This document shows positions 54,845 through 62,587 of a DNA stretch of 64,000 bases, one piece after another. This DNA comes from Micromonospora pattaloongensis (lineage in GTDB: Bacteria > Actinomycetota > Actinomycetes > Mycobacteriales > Micromonosporaceae), in contig NZ_FNPH01000002.1 in NCBI RefSeq assembly GCF_900107255.1, positions 682,001-746,000 of the forward strand, read 5' to 3'. Position numbers and translations under genes: made by a program. Below the pieces are notes generated by a model. That model did not search any database. It was not told where the DNA came from and saw only the letters and a list, made by a program, of their open reading frames with translations. Every line of letters starts with the position of its first letter. The first letter of the stretch is position 1.

Positions 54845-56443
54845 TCACGTGGTCGTGGGCGTCTTGGCCAGCCCGTAGGTGAGCGCGTCCACCAGCGCGT
54901 GCCAGCTCGCCTCGACGACGTTCTCGTGCACGCCCACGGTGGTCCAGTCCCGGCCCTGCTGTGCGGCGGTCTCCACCAGGACCCGGGTGACCGCGCCGGT
55001 GCCGTGGCTCCCCTCCAGGATCCGCACCTTGTAGTCGGCCAGCTCGAAGCCGGCCAGCTCGGGGTAGTGCCGGGACAGCGCCACCCGCAGCGCCTCGTCC
55101 AGGGCGTTGACCGGGCCGTTCCCCTCGGCGGTGGCGATCACGCGCTCGCCGCGTACCCGGACCTTCACGGTGGCCTCGGAGACCACCGCACCGTCCTCGC
55201 GGTGCTCGACGATCACCCGGTACGACTCCAGCGCGAACGGCCGGGTGGTCACCGCGCCGGTCTCCGCGGCCAGCTCGGCCCGCACGAGCAGCTCGAACGA
55301 CGCGTCCGCGGCCTCAAAGGACCAGCCGCCCGCCTCCAGCTCCTTGACGCGCTTGGTGACCCGGGACAGCGCGTCCGGATGGCCGGCCAGGTCCAGACCG
55401 AGTTCGCGACTCTTGAGCTCGATGCTGGCCCGACCGGCCATCTCGGTGACGAGGATCCGCATGTCGTTGCCGACCACGGCGGGGTCGACGTGGTTGTAGA
55501 GCACCGGATCCACTTTGATCGCGCTCGCGTGCAGCCCGGCCTTGTGGGCGAAGGCGGCGGCCCCGACGTACGCCTGGTGGGTGTCGGGGGCGATGTTGGC
55601 GATCTCGGCGATGGCGTGCGAGACGCGCACCATCTGTTCCAGGCACCCGTCCGGTAGGACGGGGAGCCCGAGCTTGAGCTGGAGGTTGCCGACGACGGCG
55701 AAGAGGTCTGCGTTGCCGGGCCGCTCGCCGTAGCCGTTGGCGGTGGCCTGGAAGTGCCGGACGCCGGCCTCGACGGCGGCCACGGTGTTGGCCACGGCGC
55801 AGGCGGTGTCGTTCTGGCAGTGGATGCCGAGCCGGTCCGGCGTCACGCCGAGCCGGTCGACCAGCTCGCCGATCGCGGCGGTCACCCGGGACGGCAGCAT
55901 TCCGCCGTTGGTGTCGCACATGACGACGACCTCGGCCCCGGCCTCGAGCGCCGCGGCGGTGACCTCGCTGGTGTACGCGGGGTCGAAGCGGTAGCCGTCG
56001 AAGAAGTGCTCGCAGTCGAGGAAGACCCGCCGCCCCTCGGCGACGAAGTGGGCGACGGTGTCGCGCACCATGGCTAGGTTCTCGGCCGGCGTGGTGCGCA
56101 GGGCGCGCTCGACGTGCCGGATGTCGGACTTGGCGACCAGGCAGACGGCGGCGGTCTCCGCGTCGAGCAGGGCGCGCACCTGCGGGTCGTCGGCGACGGC
56201 GACGCCGGCCTTGCGGGTCGCGCCGAAGGCGACGAGGATCGCGTGCCGCAGGTTGAGCTCGGTGCGCGCGCGGCGGAAGAACTCGGTGTCCTTGGGCATC
56301 GCGCCCGGCCAGCCGCCCTCGATGAAGCCCACCCCGAAGTCGTCCAGCAGCCGCGCGACCGCCAGCTTGTCGACGACCGAGTAGCTGATCCCCTCACGCT
56401 GTGCCCCGTCGCGCAGCGTCGTGTCGTACACCTGGAACGTCAT
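54845..56443 (-). CDS. cimA: Citramalate synthase
   Basis: Condenses pyruvate and acetyl-CoA to (R)-citramalate, the entry to a threonine-independent isoleucine route that then uses LeuCD and LeuB. The 532-residue product has the DRE-TIM signature VYDTTLRDGAQREGISYSV, the metal ligands in GIHCQNDTACAVANTV, ATANGYGERPGNADL, and a C-terminal LeuA-type regulatory domain (about 400-532). This organisation (TTLRDGAQ, GERPGN) is the CimA group rather than LeuA. GAGGAA precedes the ATG. An intrinsic terminator and a branched-chain leader ORF lie upstream. Confidence 0.92.
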   Translation of the reverse strand: MTFQVYDTTLRDGAQREGISYSVVDKLAVARLLDDFGVGFIEGGWPGAMPKDTEFFRRARTELNLRHAILVAFGATRKAGVAVADDPQVRALLDAETAAVCLVAKSDIRHVERALRTTPAENLAMVRDTVAHFVAEGRRVFLDCEHFFDGYRFDPAYTSEVTAAALEAGAEVVVMCDTNGGMLPSRVTAAIGELVDRLGVTPDRLGIHCQNDTACAVANTVAAVEAGVRHFQATANGYGERPGNADLFAVVGNLQLKLGLPVLPDGCLEQMVRVSHAIAEIANIAPDTHQAYVGAAAFAHKAGLHASAIKVDPVLYNHVDPAVVGNDMRILVTEMAGRASIELKSRELGLDLAGHPDALSRVTKRVKELEAGGWSFEAADASFELLVRAELAAETGAVTTRPFALESYRVIVEHREDGAVVSEATVKVRVRGERVIATAEGNGPVNALDEALRVALSRHYPELAGFELADYKVRILEGSHGTGAVTRVLVETAAQQGRDWTTVGVHENVVEASWHALVDALTYGLAKTPTTT

Positions 56444-56491
56444 CGCCAATTCCTCTCTCGACCTGCGACCTTCTCGCGGGACCAACAAAAA

Positions 56492-56516
56492 GACCCCCCG
56501 GCGGATGCGGGAGGTC
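56492..56516 (-). terminator. Leader terminator (attenuator) of cimA
   Basis: On the minus strand, a 9-bp stem (GACCTCCCG / CGGGGGGTC, one G-U pair) with a 7-nt loop is followed directly by TTTTTG. It ends 43 nt before the cimA ATG, so it would stop transcription before the gene unless it is overridden. Confidence 0.75.
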
Positions 56517-56517
56517 G

Positions 56518-56546
56518 GCGCGCTCGGCGTGAGGGGGCCGGCGCGC
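56518..56546 (-). promoter_or_regulatory. Leader hairpin between leader ORF and terminator
   Basis: GCGCGCCGGC and GCCGAGCGCGC pair over 10 bp with one bulged A and an 8-nt loop. The first base of the stem is the last base of the leader ORF's stop codon, so a ribosome at the stop would prevent this hairpin from forming. One base separates it from the terminator stem. Confidence 0.65.
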
Positions 56547-56578
56547 TAGGTGCCAATAATGAGTACGAGTCGGGTCAC
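56546..56578 (-). CDS. cimA leader peptide MTRLVLIIGT
   Basis: A ten-codon ORF (GTG start, TAG stop) that encodes Leu-Val-Leu-Ile-Ile at codons 4-8, the branched-chain amino acids whose synthesis CimA, LeuCD, LeuB and IlvE serve. It ends at a hairpin and 30 nt before the terminator stem. No Shine-Dalgarno sequence is visible, and the transcription start is unknown. Five branched-chain residues in a row in a ten-codon ORF at this position are hard to explain by chance. Confidence 0.65.
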   Translation of the reverse strand: MTRLVLIIGT

Positions 56579-56713
56579 GGAGAGTACTTTGCCATCCCCG
56601 ACCGAGCTACGGGAAGACGTGTCCACATATTGGAAAGTGAACCCGGTCATGCCGGGCAGGCCGCCGCGACGACCTGCGAAAACGCCACACTTACAACGAT
56701 CTTCAATTTTTGC

Positions 56714-56739
56714 GTGTAGTGCTCATGCGCGTCGGGTAG
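56714..56739 (+). promoter_or_regulatory. Possible stress-sigma (SigB-type) promoter
   Basis: GTGT (56714-56717), a 16-nt spacer, GGGTAG (56734-56739), 48 nt before the PRC-barrel gene. It fits the loose GNNT-N14-16-GGGTAY pattern of streptomycete SigB-like promoters except the last base. Confidence 0.3.
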
Positions 56740-56787
56740 CGAAACGGACGACAGAGCAGTCGATGTCGAGAAGAGGAGTGAAAGCCA

Positions 56788-57255
56788 ATGGACCGGCTCG
56801 ACCCTCAGACGACCCCGTACCAGACGCCGGATCCCCTGACCCCCGACGGTCAGGGCACCTTCGCCGGCGCGACTCCGGCCCAGAGCTTCGACCCGTGGCG
56901 CTACCGCGACGACGCCGACGTCACCGGCGGCGACGTGGCGGGCTACAAGGTCGAGGCGACCGACGGCGGGATTGGCAAGATCGACAGCGCCAGTCACGAC
57001 GTCAACGCCAGCTACCTGGTGGTCGACACCGGGCCGTGGATCTTCGGCAAGAAGGTGCTGTTGCCGGCCGGCGTGGTCAACCACGTCGACCACGCGGACC
57101 GGAAGGTGTACGTGGACCGGAGCAAGGACCAGATCAAGGCGGCTCCGGAGTACGACGACACCGCCGTGACCGATCCGGCGTACCGGGACAAGCTCGGTGG
57201 CTACTACGGCGGCACGTACGGCGCACCGGGCTCGACGCTCCCCCCGACCGCCTAA
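56788..57255 (+). CDS. PRC-barrel domain protein
   Basis: A 155-residue soluble protein with one PRC-barrel domain (DVAGYKVEATDGGIGKIDSA, YLVVDTGPWIFGKKVLLPAG, VVNHVDHADRKVYVDRSKDQ) and flexible ends. PRC-barrel proteins outside photosynthesis and RimM are commonly general-stress or RNA-related, with no defined activity. GAGGAG precedes the ATG. It is a single-gene unit on the other side of the cimA leader region, with a possible stress-sigma promoter. Confidence 0.85.
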   Translation: MDRLDPQTTPYQTPDPLTPDGQGTFAGATPAQSFDPWRYRDDADVTGGDVAGYKVEATDGGIGKIDSASHDVNASYLVVDTGPWIFGKKVLLPAGVVNHVDHADRKVYVDRSKDQIKAAPEYDDTAVTDPAYRDKLGGYYGGTYGAPGSTLPPTA

Positions 57256-57345
57256 CGGCGAGGGGGTGTCACGACGGCCGGCGGGGCCTGGGCCCCGCCG
57301 GCCGTTCGCACACGTCCCACCGATTTCCGGTTCGTCGCGGCCCGC

Positions 57346-57351
57346 TACCGT
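57346..57351 (+). promoter_or_regulatory. -10 element for a leaderless phosphatase transcript
   Basis: TACCGT with 7 nt before the GTG at 57359. This favours that start over the GTG at 57350, which lies within the element. Confidence 0.5.
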
Positions 57352-57358
57352 GTCGATC

Positions 57359-58123
57359 GTGGATGCCTCCGCCGGGACCCGGACCCTCGCCTTCGCCACC
57401 CTGTTCAACTTCCGCGACGTCGGCGGGTACGCCGGGCTCGACGGGCGGACGGTGCGGTGGCGCCGGCTCTACCGGTCGGACTCGCTGCACCGCATCGACG
57501 ACGCCGACCGCGAGGCCTTCGGAGCGCTCGGCGTACGCACGGTCATCGACCTGCGCCGCCCGCACGAGGTGACGGCGTACGGCCGGGTGCCCGCCTACGA
57601 CGGACTCGACTACCGGCACGTCCACCTGGTGCACCAGGAGTGGCTCGAGATTCCGTACGAGGAGCGGCAGGGGCCGGCGCGGTATCTGGCCGACCGCTAC
57701 CACGACCTCGCGGAGCAGGCGGCCGAGGGGATCGCCGACGCCCTCACGGTCATCGCGGACGAGATGAGCGCCCCCGCCGTGGTGCACTGCGCCGCCGGCA
57801 AGGACCGGACCGGGGTGATCTGCGCGCTCACGCTGTCGCTGCTCGGCGTGGCGGACGAGGTGATCGCCGAGGACTACGCGCTGAGCACGGCGGCGGCGGA
57901 CCGCTTCACCGCCTGGCTGCGCCAGCAGTATCCGGACCGGCCGCCGGCGCCCGAGCCGTTCTTCTCCAGCCCAGCGCGCGCGATGCTGACCTTCCTCGGC
58001 GAACTGCGCGAACGGCACGGCTCGATCGAGAACTACGTGACCGACGCCGGCCTGCCCACCGAACGGATCGCCGCGCTCCGCGCCCACCTGCTCACCGACC
58101 CGACGCCCCGAGCGGTCAGCTGA
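57359..58123 (+). CDS. Tyrosine-protein phosphatase (PF13350-type)
   Basis: A 254-residue phosphatase of the bacterial tyrosine/phosphoinositide phosphatase family (MptpB/LipA-like). It has the N-terminal TLFNFRDVGGYAG and LYRSDSLHRI motifs and the active site VVHCAAGKDRTGVI, a CX5R loop with the Lys and Asp typical of this group. No export signal is seen, although family members can be secreted. The choice of GTG at 57359 follows the promoter spacing. Its last 8 nt overlap the end of ilvE on the other strand. Confidence 0.9.
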   Translation: MDASAGTRTLAFATLFNFRDVGGYAGLDGRTVRWRRLYRSDSLHRIDDADREAFGALGVRTVIDLRRPHEVTAYGRVPAYDGLDYRHVHLVHQEWLEIPYEERQGPARYLADRYHDLAEQAAEGIADALTVIADEMSAPAVVHCAAGKDRTGVICALTLSLLGVADEVIAEDYALSTAAADRFTAWLRQQYPDRPPAPEPFFSSPARAMLTFLGELRERHGSIENYVTDAGLPTERIAALRAHLLTDPTPRAVS

Positions 58124-59213
58124 CGCGGTAGACCCAGCCGTTGGGGTCCTCGCCGCGGCCGCGCTGCAGGTCGACCAGGATCTGCCGGAGCCCCATCGTG
58201 GTCTCGCCGGGGCCGCCGTCCGCGATCGTGAACGACCCGTCCGGGAAGCGCACCTGGCCGATCGGGGTGATGACCGCCGCGGTCCCGCACGCGAACGCCT
58301 CGCGCAGCCGCCCGCTTTCCGCGTCGGCGCGCCACTCGTCGAAGCTGATCGGCCGCTCCACGACGGTCCGCCCCTGCTGCCGGGCGAGCGTGATCACCGA
58401 GTCGCGGGTGATGCCGGGGAGGATCGTGCCGGTCAACGGCGGGGTGACGAGCGTGCCGTCGTCGTAGACGAAGAACACGTTCATCCCGCCGAGCTCGTCG
58501 ACGTAGCGCCGCTCCACCGCGTCCAGGAAGACCACCTGGTCGCAGCCGTGCTCCATCGCCTCGGCCTGCGCCACCAGCGAGGTGGCGTAGTTGCCACCGC
58601 ACTTGGCCGCCCCGGTGCCGCCGGGGGCGGCACGGGTGTAGTGCGGCGAGACCCAGACGTTGACCGGCTTGACGCCGCCGGAGAAGTACGAGCCGACGGG
58701 CGAGGCGATGACGACGTAGAGGTATTCCATGGCCGGGCGCACCCCGAGGAAGACCTCGCTGGCGTACATGAACGGGCGCAGGTAGAGGCTGCCGTCCTCG
58801 CCGGTCGGGATCCAGTCGCGGTCGATCGTGATGAGCTGCCGCAGCGACTCGAGGAACGCCGCCTCGGGCAGCGGCGCCATCGCCATCCGCTCGGCGGAGG
58901 CGGCGAAGCGCGCCGCGTTGGCCTGCGGCCGGAACATCGTCACGCCCCCGTCGGCGGCGTGGTACGCCTTCAGCCCCTCGAAGATCTCCTGCGCGTAGTG
59001 CAGCACGGCGGTCGCCGGGTCCATCGGGATCGGCGCGCGCGCCTCGACCCGGGCGTCGTACCACCCCTTGCCCTCGGCGTACCGGATCGTGACCATGTGG
59101 TCGGTGAAGATTCGGCCGAATCCGGGGTTGGCCAGCAGAGCGGCGCGCTCGGCGGCGGGTACCGGCTGAAGATTCGGACGAATCTCGAAGTCGAGCTTGT
59201 CACCACCGCTCAT
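58116..59213 (-). CDS. ilvE: Branched-chain amino acid aminotransferase
   Basis: Catalyses the final transamination to valine, leucine and isoleucine. It is a fold-type IV PLP enzyme of 365 residues. It has FTDHMVTIRYAEGKGWYDAR, YAQEIFEGLKAYH, TGAAKCGGNYATSL with the PLP lysine, and NVFFVYDDGTLVTPPLTGTI. GGAGGT lies 7 nt before the ATG at 59213; in-frame starts further upstream lack a site. The 235-nt upstream region contains three direct repeats but no recognisable branched-chain leader peptide. Confidence 0.96.
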   Translation of the reverse strand: MSGGDKLDFEIRPNLQPVPAAERAALLANPGFGRIFTDHMVTIRYAEGKGWYDARVEARAPIPMDPATAVLHYAQEIFEGLKAYHAADGGVTMFRPQANAARFAASAERMAMAPLPEAAFLESLRQLITIDRDWIPTGEDGSLYLRPFMYASEVFLGVRPAMEYLYVVIASPVGSYFSGGVKPVNVWVSPHYTRAAPGGTGAAKCGGNYATSLVAQAEAMEHGCDQVVFLDAVERRYVDELGGMNVFFVYDDGTLVTPPLTGTILPGITRDSVITLARQQGRTVVERPISFDEWRADAESGRLREAFACGTAAVITPIGQVRFPDGSFTIADGGPGETTMGLRQILVDLQRGRGEDPNGWVYRVS

Positions 59214-59256
59214 CGCGCTGACCTCCGATAACAGAAGCGGATGCGCCGTCGCCACC

Positions 59257-59317
59257 GCGACGACCCTGCTGTGGACGTGCCGTCGCTGCTGCGACGACCC
59301 TGCTGCGACGACCTGCT
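59257..59317. repeat. Three copies of gcgacgaccctgct upstream of ilvE
   Basis: Copies at 59257-59270 and 59291-59304 are identical; a third at 59305-59317 lacks one c. They lie in the ilvE 5' region, 44-104 nt before the start codon. Confidence 0.75.
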
Positions 59318-59448
59318 GTGAAGTCGTGCCTGAAACTTACCCCGAACGTTCGTTCAGAGGGAGGCCGCACACCGGCGCGGCGCACGGCGGCGCGGCCCCG
59401 TGTCGACGATGCCACGCGGCGTACCGGCGCCGCCGGGACGATGCGCGA

Positions 59449-60486
59449 TCAGCGCGCGGCGTGCGCGGCGAGCCGGTCGCCGACCTCGGCGGTGCGCAGC
59501 GGCGCGCCCGGCGTCCGGGCGGCGAGTTCGGCCGCGACCGCCTCGGTTACTCGCTGGGCCGCTTCGGCGTGGCCGAGGTGGTCGAGCAGCAGCGCCGCGG
59601 AGAGCACGGCGGCGGCCGGGTCGGCGATGCCCTTGCCGGCGATGTCCGGCGCGGAGCCGTGCACCGGCTCGAACATCGACGGGTACGCCCGCTCCGGGTT
59701 GATGCAGCCGCTGGCCGCCATGCCGATGCCGCCGGTGACCGCGGCCGCGATGTCGGTGAGGATGTCGCCGAAGAGGTTGTCGGTCACCACCACGTCGTAG
59801 CGCTGCGGCTGGGTGACCATGAACATCGCGGCGGCGTCGACGTGCTGGTACTCGGTGCTGACGTCGGGGAACTCGGCCTTGACCGCGTCGAACGCGCGCG
59901 CCCAGAGCGAGCCGGCGTGGGTCAGCACGTTCGTCTTGTGCACGAGCGTGACCTTGCGGCGCTCCCGCCGCTGCGCCCGGGCGAACGCGTCCCGGATCAC
60001 CCGCTCCACGCCGTGCCGGGTGTTCAGGCTCTCCTCGGTGGCGACCTCGGCCGGGGTGTCCCGGTGCAGCGTGCCGCCGGCGCCGGCGTAGAGCCCCTCC
60101 GTGCCCTCGCGGACCACCACGAAGTCGATCTCGCCGGGCTTGACGGCGGCGAGCGGGCTCGTCGTGCCGGGCCAGAGCCGCGACGGACGCAGGTTCACGT
60201 ACTGGTCGAAGGCGAAGCGGAGCTTGAGCAGCAGCCCCCGCTCGAGGACGCCCGGCGGCACCGACGGGTCGCCGACGGCGCCGAGCAGGATCGCGTCGTG
60301 CCCGGCCAGCTCGGCGAGGACCGAGTCCGGCAGCACCTCGCCGGTGCGGTTGTAGCGCGCGGCGCCCAGGTCGTACTCGGTCGCCTCCACGCCGGGCAGC
60401 ACCGCGTCGATCACCTTACGGGCCTGCGCGGTCACCTCGGAGCCGATGCCGTCACCGGCCACCACCGCGATCCGCGCCACCGACAC
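59449..60486 (-). CDS. leuB: 3-isopropylmalate dehydrogenase
   Basis: Oxidative decarboxylase of leucine synthesis, also used in the citramalate route to isoleucine. The 345-residue product has [14 protein letters not shown] at the start, the substrate loop [31 protein letters not shown], and [20 protein letters not shown] with metal-binding Asp residues. The NAD site is [27 protein letters not shown] lies before the GTG start. The order serA-leuB-ilvE-cimA on the same strand groups the branched-chain and serine pathways. Confidence 0.97.
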   Translation of the reverse strand: MSVARIAVVAGDGIGSEVTAQARKVIDAVLPGVEATEYDLGAARYNRTGEVLPDSVLAELAGHDAILLGAVGDPSVPPGVLERGLLLKLRFAFDQYVNLRPSRLWPGTTSPLAAVKPGEIDFVVVREGTEGLYAGAGGTLHRDTPAEVATEESLNTRHGVERVIRDAFARAQRRERRKVTLVHKTNVLTHAGSLWARAFDAVKAEFPDVSTEYQHVDAAAMFMVTQPQRYDVVVTDNLFGDILTDIAAAVTGGIGMAASGCINPERAYPSMFEPVHGSAPDIAGKGIADPAAAVLSAALLLDHLGHAEAAQRVTEAVAAELAARTPGAPLRTAEVGDRLAAHAAR

Positions 60487-60700
60487 GTCGAACTCCTCCG
60501 CTACGAGCTGCTGTTGTTGAGGGAACGTTAGGCGATCGTCCCGATTCGCGGTACGCGAGTCCCACGATACGGACCGTGATGCCGGCTGGGCCGCGTTAAC
60601 CGGCTCACAGTGGGTTCGCAGCCAGCTGTCACCGCCCGCTCATCTGCACCCCCTACCGTGTGTAGCGAGCGGCAGGGGGGCCGGCGGAAGGGGTCGAGAG

Positions 60701-61561
60701 ATGCTGGCACGCGGGACCACCCGGACCAGACGCGGCACCCACCCGGCGTACGCCGCCGACGCCCGGTTCCGCCCGGACCTGCGCATCGGCCCCGGCGGCG
60801 TGGAACGCACCGGGAACCCGCCCGCCCCCGGCCGCGGCGACCGGGTGATCGTCCGACACGCCGTGCACACCTCGGCCGCCGACTACCTGCTGATGTTGAT
60901 CGCTCCGGAGCCCATGTCGCGCCGGGGGCTCGGCGAGGCGATCGCCGACGCGGTGGCCGAGCTGCGCGCGATCGACGTGACGTACAGTCCGCTGCGTCGC
61001 ACCAGCCTGGTGGCGCTGCTGCGCCGCGGCGAGGTGGCGCCGGAGGCGTACCCGCCGCTGGCCGACATCGTCGCGCGGTGCGACGCGATGCGCGCCGCCA
61101 CCGACGGCTGGTTCGACGCATGGGCCGTGCCGGGCGGGTTCGACCCGAGCGGCCTGCTCAAGGGTTGGGCGGTCGAGCGGGCGGCGGCGCGGTTGCGCGC
61201 CGCGGGGATCTCCGACTACGCCGTGGTCAGCGGCGGGGATCTGACGGTACGCGGACACGCGCCGCACGGTGGACCGTGGCGCGTCGCCGTGCACGACCCG
61301 CGGGGGCGCGACGCTCGCCCGACCGTGCTGGCGCTGACGGAGGGCGCGATCGGCACCTCGGGGATGGCCGGGCGACGTGGACACGTGGTCGACCCGCATA
61401 CCCGGACCACCGTCGACCAGCAGCGCGCCGCGATCGTGACCGGCCCCGACCTCGCGATCGCCGACGGGTACGCGACGGCGCTCTGCGCCGCCGGCCCGGC
61501 CGGCCTCCCCTGGTTCCCCACCCGGGACGGTTACCGCGCGCTCTTCGCGCCGCCGCGCTGA
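60701..61561 (+). CDS. apbE: ApbE-like FAD:protein FMN transferase
   Basis: Attaches FMN covalently to Thr/Ser of target flavoproteins. The 286-residue product has the ApbE core: EAIADAVAELRAIDVTYSPL, GWFDAWAVPGGFDPSGLLKG, a SGGDLTVRGHAPHGG flavin site and TEGAIGTSGMAGRRGHVVDP. It lacks a lipobox, so it is not the classical lipoprotein form. GGAAGGGG lies before the ATG. TACCGT at 60654-60659 is a likely -10, giving a leader of about 35 nt. It is divergent from leuB. No nqr/rnf or other obvious target gene is nearby. Confidence 0.86.
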   Translation: MLARGTTRTRRGTHPAYAADARFRPDLRIGPGGVERTGNPPAPGRGDRVIVRHAVHTSAADYLLMLIAPEPMSRRGLGEAIADAVAELRAIDVTYSPLRRTSLVALLRRGEVAPEAYPPLADIVARCDAMRAATDGWFDAWAVPGGFDPSGLLKGWAVERAAARLRAAGISDYAVVSGGDLTVRGHAPHGGPWRVAVHDPRGRDARPTVLALTEGAIGTSGMAGRRGHVVDPHTRTTVDQQRAAIVTGPDLAIADGYATALCAAGPAGLPWFPTRDGYRALFAPPR

Positions 61562-61598
61562 CCCTGCGAGCGATCCGGGGCCCCCGGCTGTCCACGCC

Positions 61599-61685
61599 GT
61601 CGCGTCGAACGCGACCATCACTGCGCCGCCGCGTCGAACGCGACCATCACTGCGCCGTCGCGTCGAACGCGACCATCACTGCGCG
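61599..61685. repeat. Three tandem 29-bp repeats
   Basis: Units start at 61599, 61628 and 61657, nearly identical. Each contains the small hairpin gtcgcg-tcgaa-cgcgac (gccgcg in unit 2) followed by catcactgcgc. Confidence 0.9.
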
Positions 61686-61690
61686 CTTTG

Positions 61691-61771
61691 CTTTGCTCTG
61701 CTTACCTCACGGAGACGCCCACCGTCCGGTATCCGGGCGCTGGGCGTCTCCTCCGGGTAAGCAGAGCAAAG
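61691..61771. repeat. 81-bp nested palindrome
   Basis: Outer arms 61691-61706 and 61756-61771 (16 bp, perfect), a symmetrical 4 x 4 internal loop, then inner arms 61711-61721 and 61741-61751 (11 bp, perfect) around a 19-nt centre. The outer arm reads ctttgctctgcttacc. Confidence 0.85.
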
Positions 61772-61847
61772 GTCGCGGCGCGACTGTTGACTGTGGCGCA
61801 CGGGCTAGCGGTTCCGGCCGGGGCGGGGCTCGGCGGCGGCGGGAAAC

Positions 61848-61890
61848 GATCGGCCCCCGCGGGCTCGGCAAGGGCTCGCGGGGGCCGGTC
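61848..61890. terminator. Terminator-like hairpin
   Basis: A 14-bp stem (gatcggcccccgcg with cgcgggggccggtc, one G-U pair) and a 15-nt loop. It is too far from apbE to be its only terminator. Confidence 0.5.
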
Positions 61891-62103
61891 ACAGCAAGTG
61901 CGCGCGGTTCGCGCACACCGGGGGGCGCGGGCACTCGTCCGACGCGGGACAGCGTCACCCGAAGACGTGTCCACACCGGACAACTCGCTGAGTGACCCGG
62001 CGAACACGCTATCGATCCCGGTCGGGCCGTGCAAGAGCCACTTTGGTTGCATGTCGGCAGGGCAGGTGGTGTCACGCGACGTCCGGATGGCACGCTGTCC
62101 GCC

Positions 62104-62463
62104 GTGAGTTTCGATCTGGTCGTGTGGGCCATGGACCATGGGTCCACCTCAGCGGACGTGCAGGCGGCGCACGAGCTGTGCCGACAGGGTGAACATGTGG
62201 ACGGCGAACCCGACCGGCGGATCGCGGCGTTCTACACGGAGCTGACCGCCGCCTACCCCGACCGCGGCCCGGCCGCCGGAGCACCGGAGTCGCCGTGGGC
62301 GGTCGACCCGCTGCACGTCGCGACCGACCACGTGGAGATGCGGCTCCGTCCCGCCTGCGCCGACGAGGTGCTGCTCACCATCGAACGGCTCGCTGGCGAG
62401 CACGGCCTGCTCCTGCTCGACCCGCAGGACGGCTCGGTCTACCCCCCGCCGGCCCGGGTCTGA
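62104..62463 (+). CDS. Small acidic protein, function unknown
   Basis: A 119-residue soluble, acidic protein beginning VSFDLVVWAMDHGSTSADVQ, with RIAAFYTELTAAYPDRGP and ending LLTIERLAGEHGLLLLDPQD. Proteins with this MSxDLxVW start and a C-terminal LxxxxGLxLxDPQ segment occur in actinobacteria, sometimes several per genome, with no known activity. An immunity-like role is possible but not shown. The GTG start is placed where the conserved segment begins; it has no clear ribosome site. It is convergent with serA. Confidence 0.65.
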   Translation: MSFDLVVWAMDHGSTSADVQAAHELCRQGEHVDGEPDRRIAAFYTELTAAYPDRGPAAGAPESPWAVDPLHVATDHVEMRLRPACADEVLLTIERLAGEHGLLLLDPQDGSVYPPPARV

Positions 62464-62538
62464 CGCCGGCCGCGTCGGGCGCGAACGGCCGAAGGGCCCC
62501 GCGCCGGCCGCGTCGGGCGCGAACGGCGAAGGGCCCCG
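62464..62538. repeat. Tandem duplication of a terminator-like unit
   Basis: Units 62464-62501 (38 bp) and 62502-62538 (37 bp) are identical except for one missing c. Each carries gggcgc and gcgcc arms that form a hairpin. It lies between the convergent stops of the small acidic protein gene and serA. Confidence 0.85.
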
Positions 62539-62587
62539 CGCCGGCCGCCGGAGCGGTCGACGCGGAGCCCTCCCGCGAACGTGTCGG

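Larger units (their letters stand above)
61562..62103. other. 542-nt repeat-rich intergenic region
   Basis: Holds, in order, three 29-bp tandem repeats, an 81-bp nested palindrome and a terminator-like hairpin. I see no credible gene. The promoter of the small gene at 62104 should be in the last 200 nt. Confidence 0.6.

Noticed and set aside
56613-56627. gaagacgtgtccaca shared with 61961-61975
   Set aside because: A few 15-nt matches are expected by chance in a window this size with strong base bias, and the flanks do not extend the match.
59344-59355. GAACGTTCGTTC as a LexA/SOS box
   Set aside because: It matches GAAC-N4-GTTC, but the flanks do not fit the full consensus. It is about 130 nt from ilvE, which is not an SOS gene. 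One such match in 64 kb is not surprising.
61599-61685. 29-bp repeats as a possible CRISPR array
   Set aside because: The units abut directly with no spacers, and there are no cas genes nearby.
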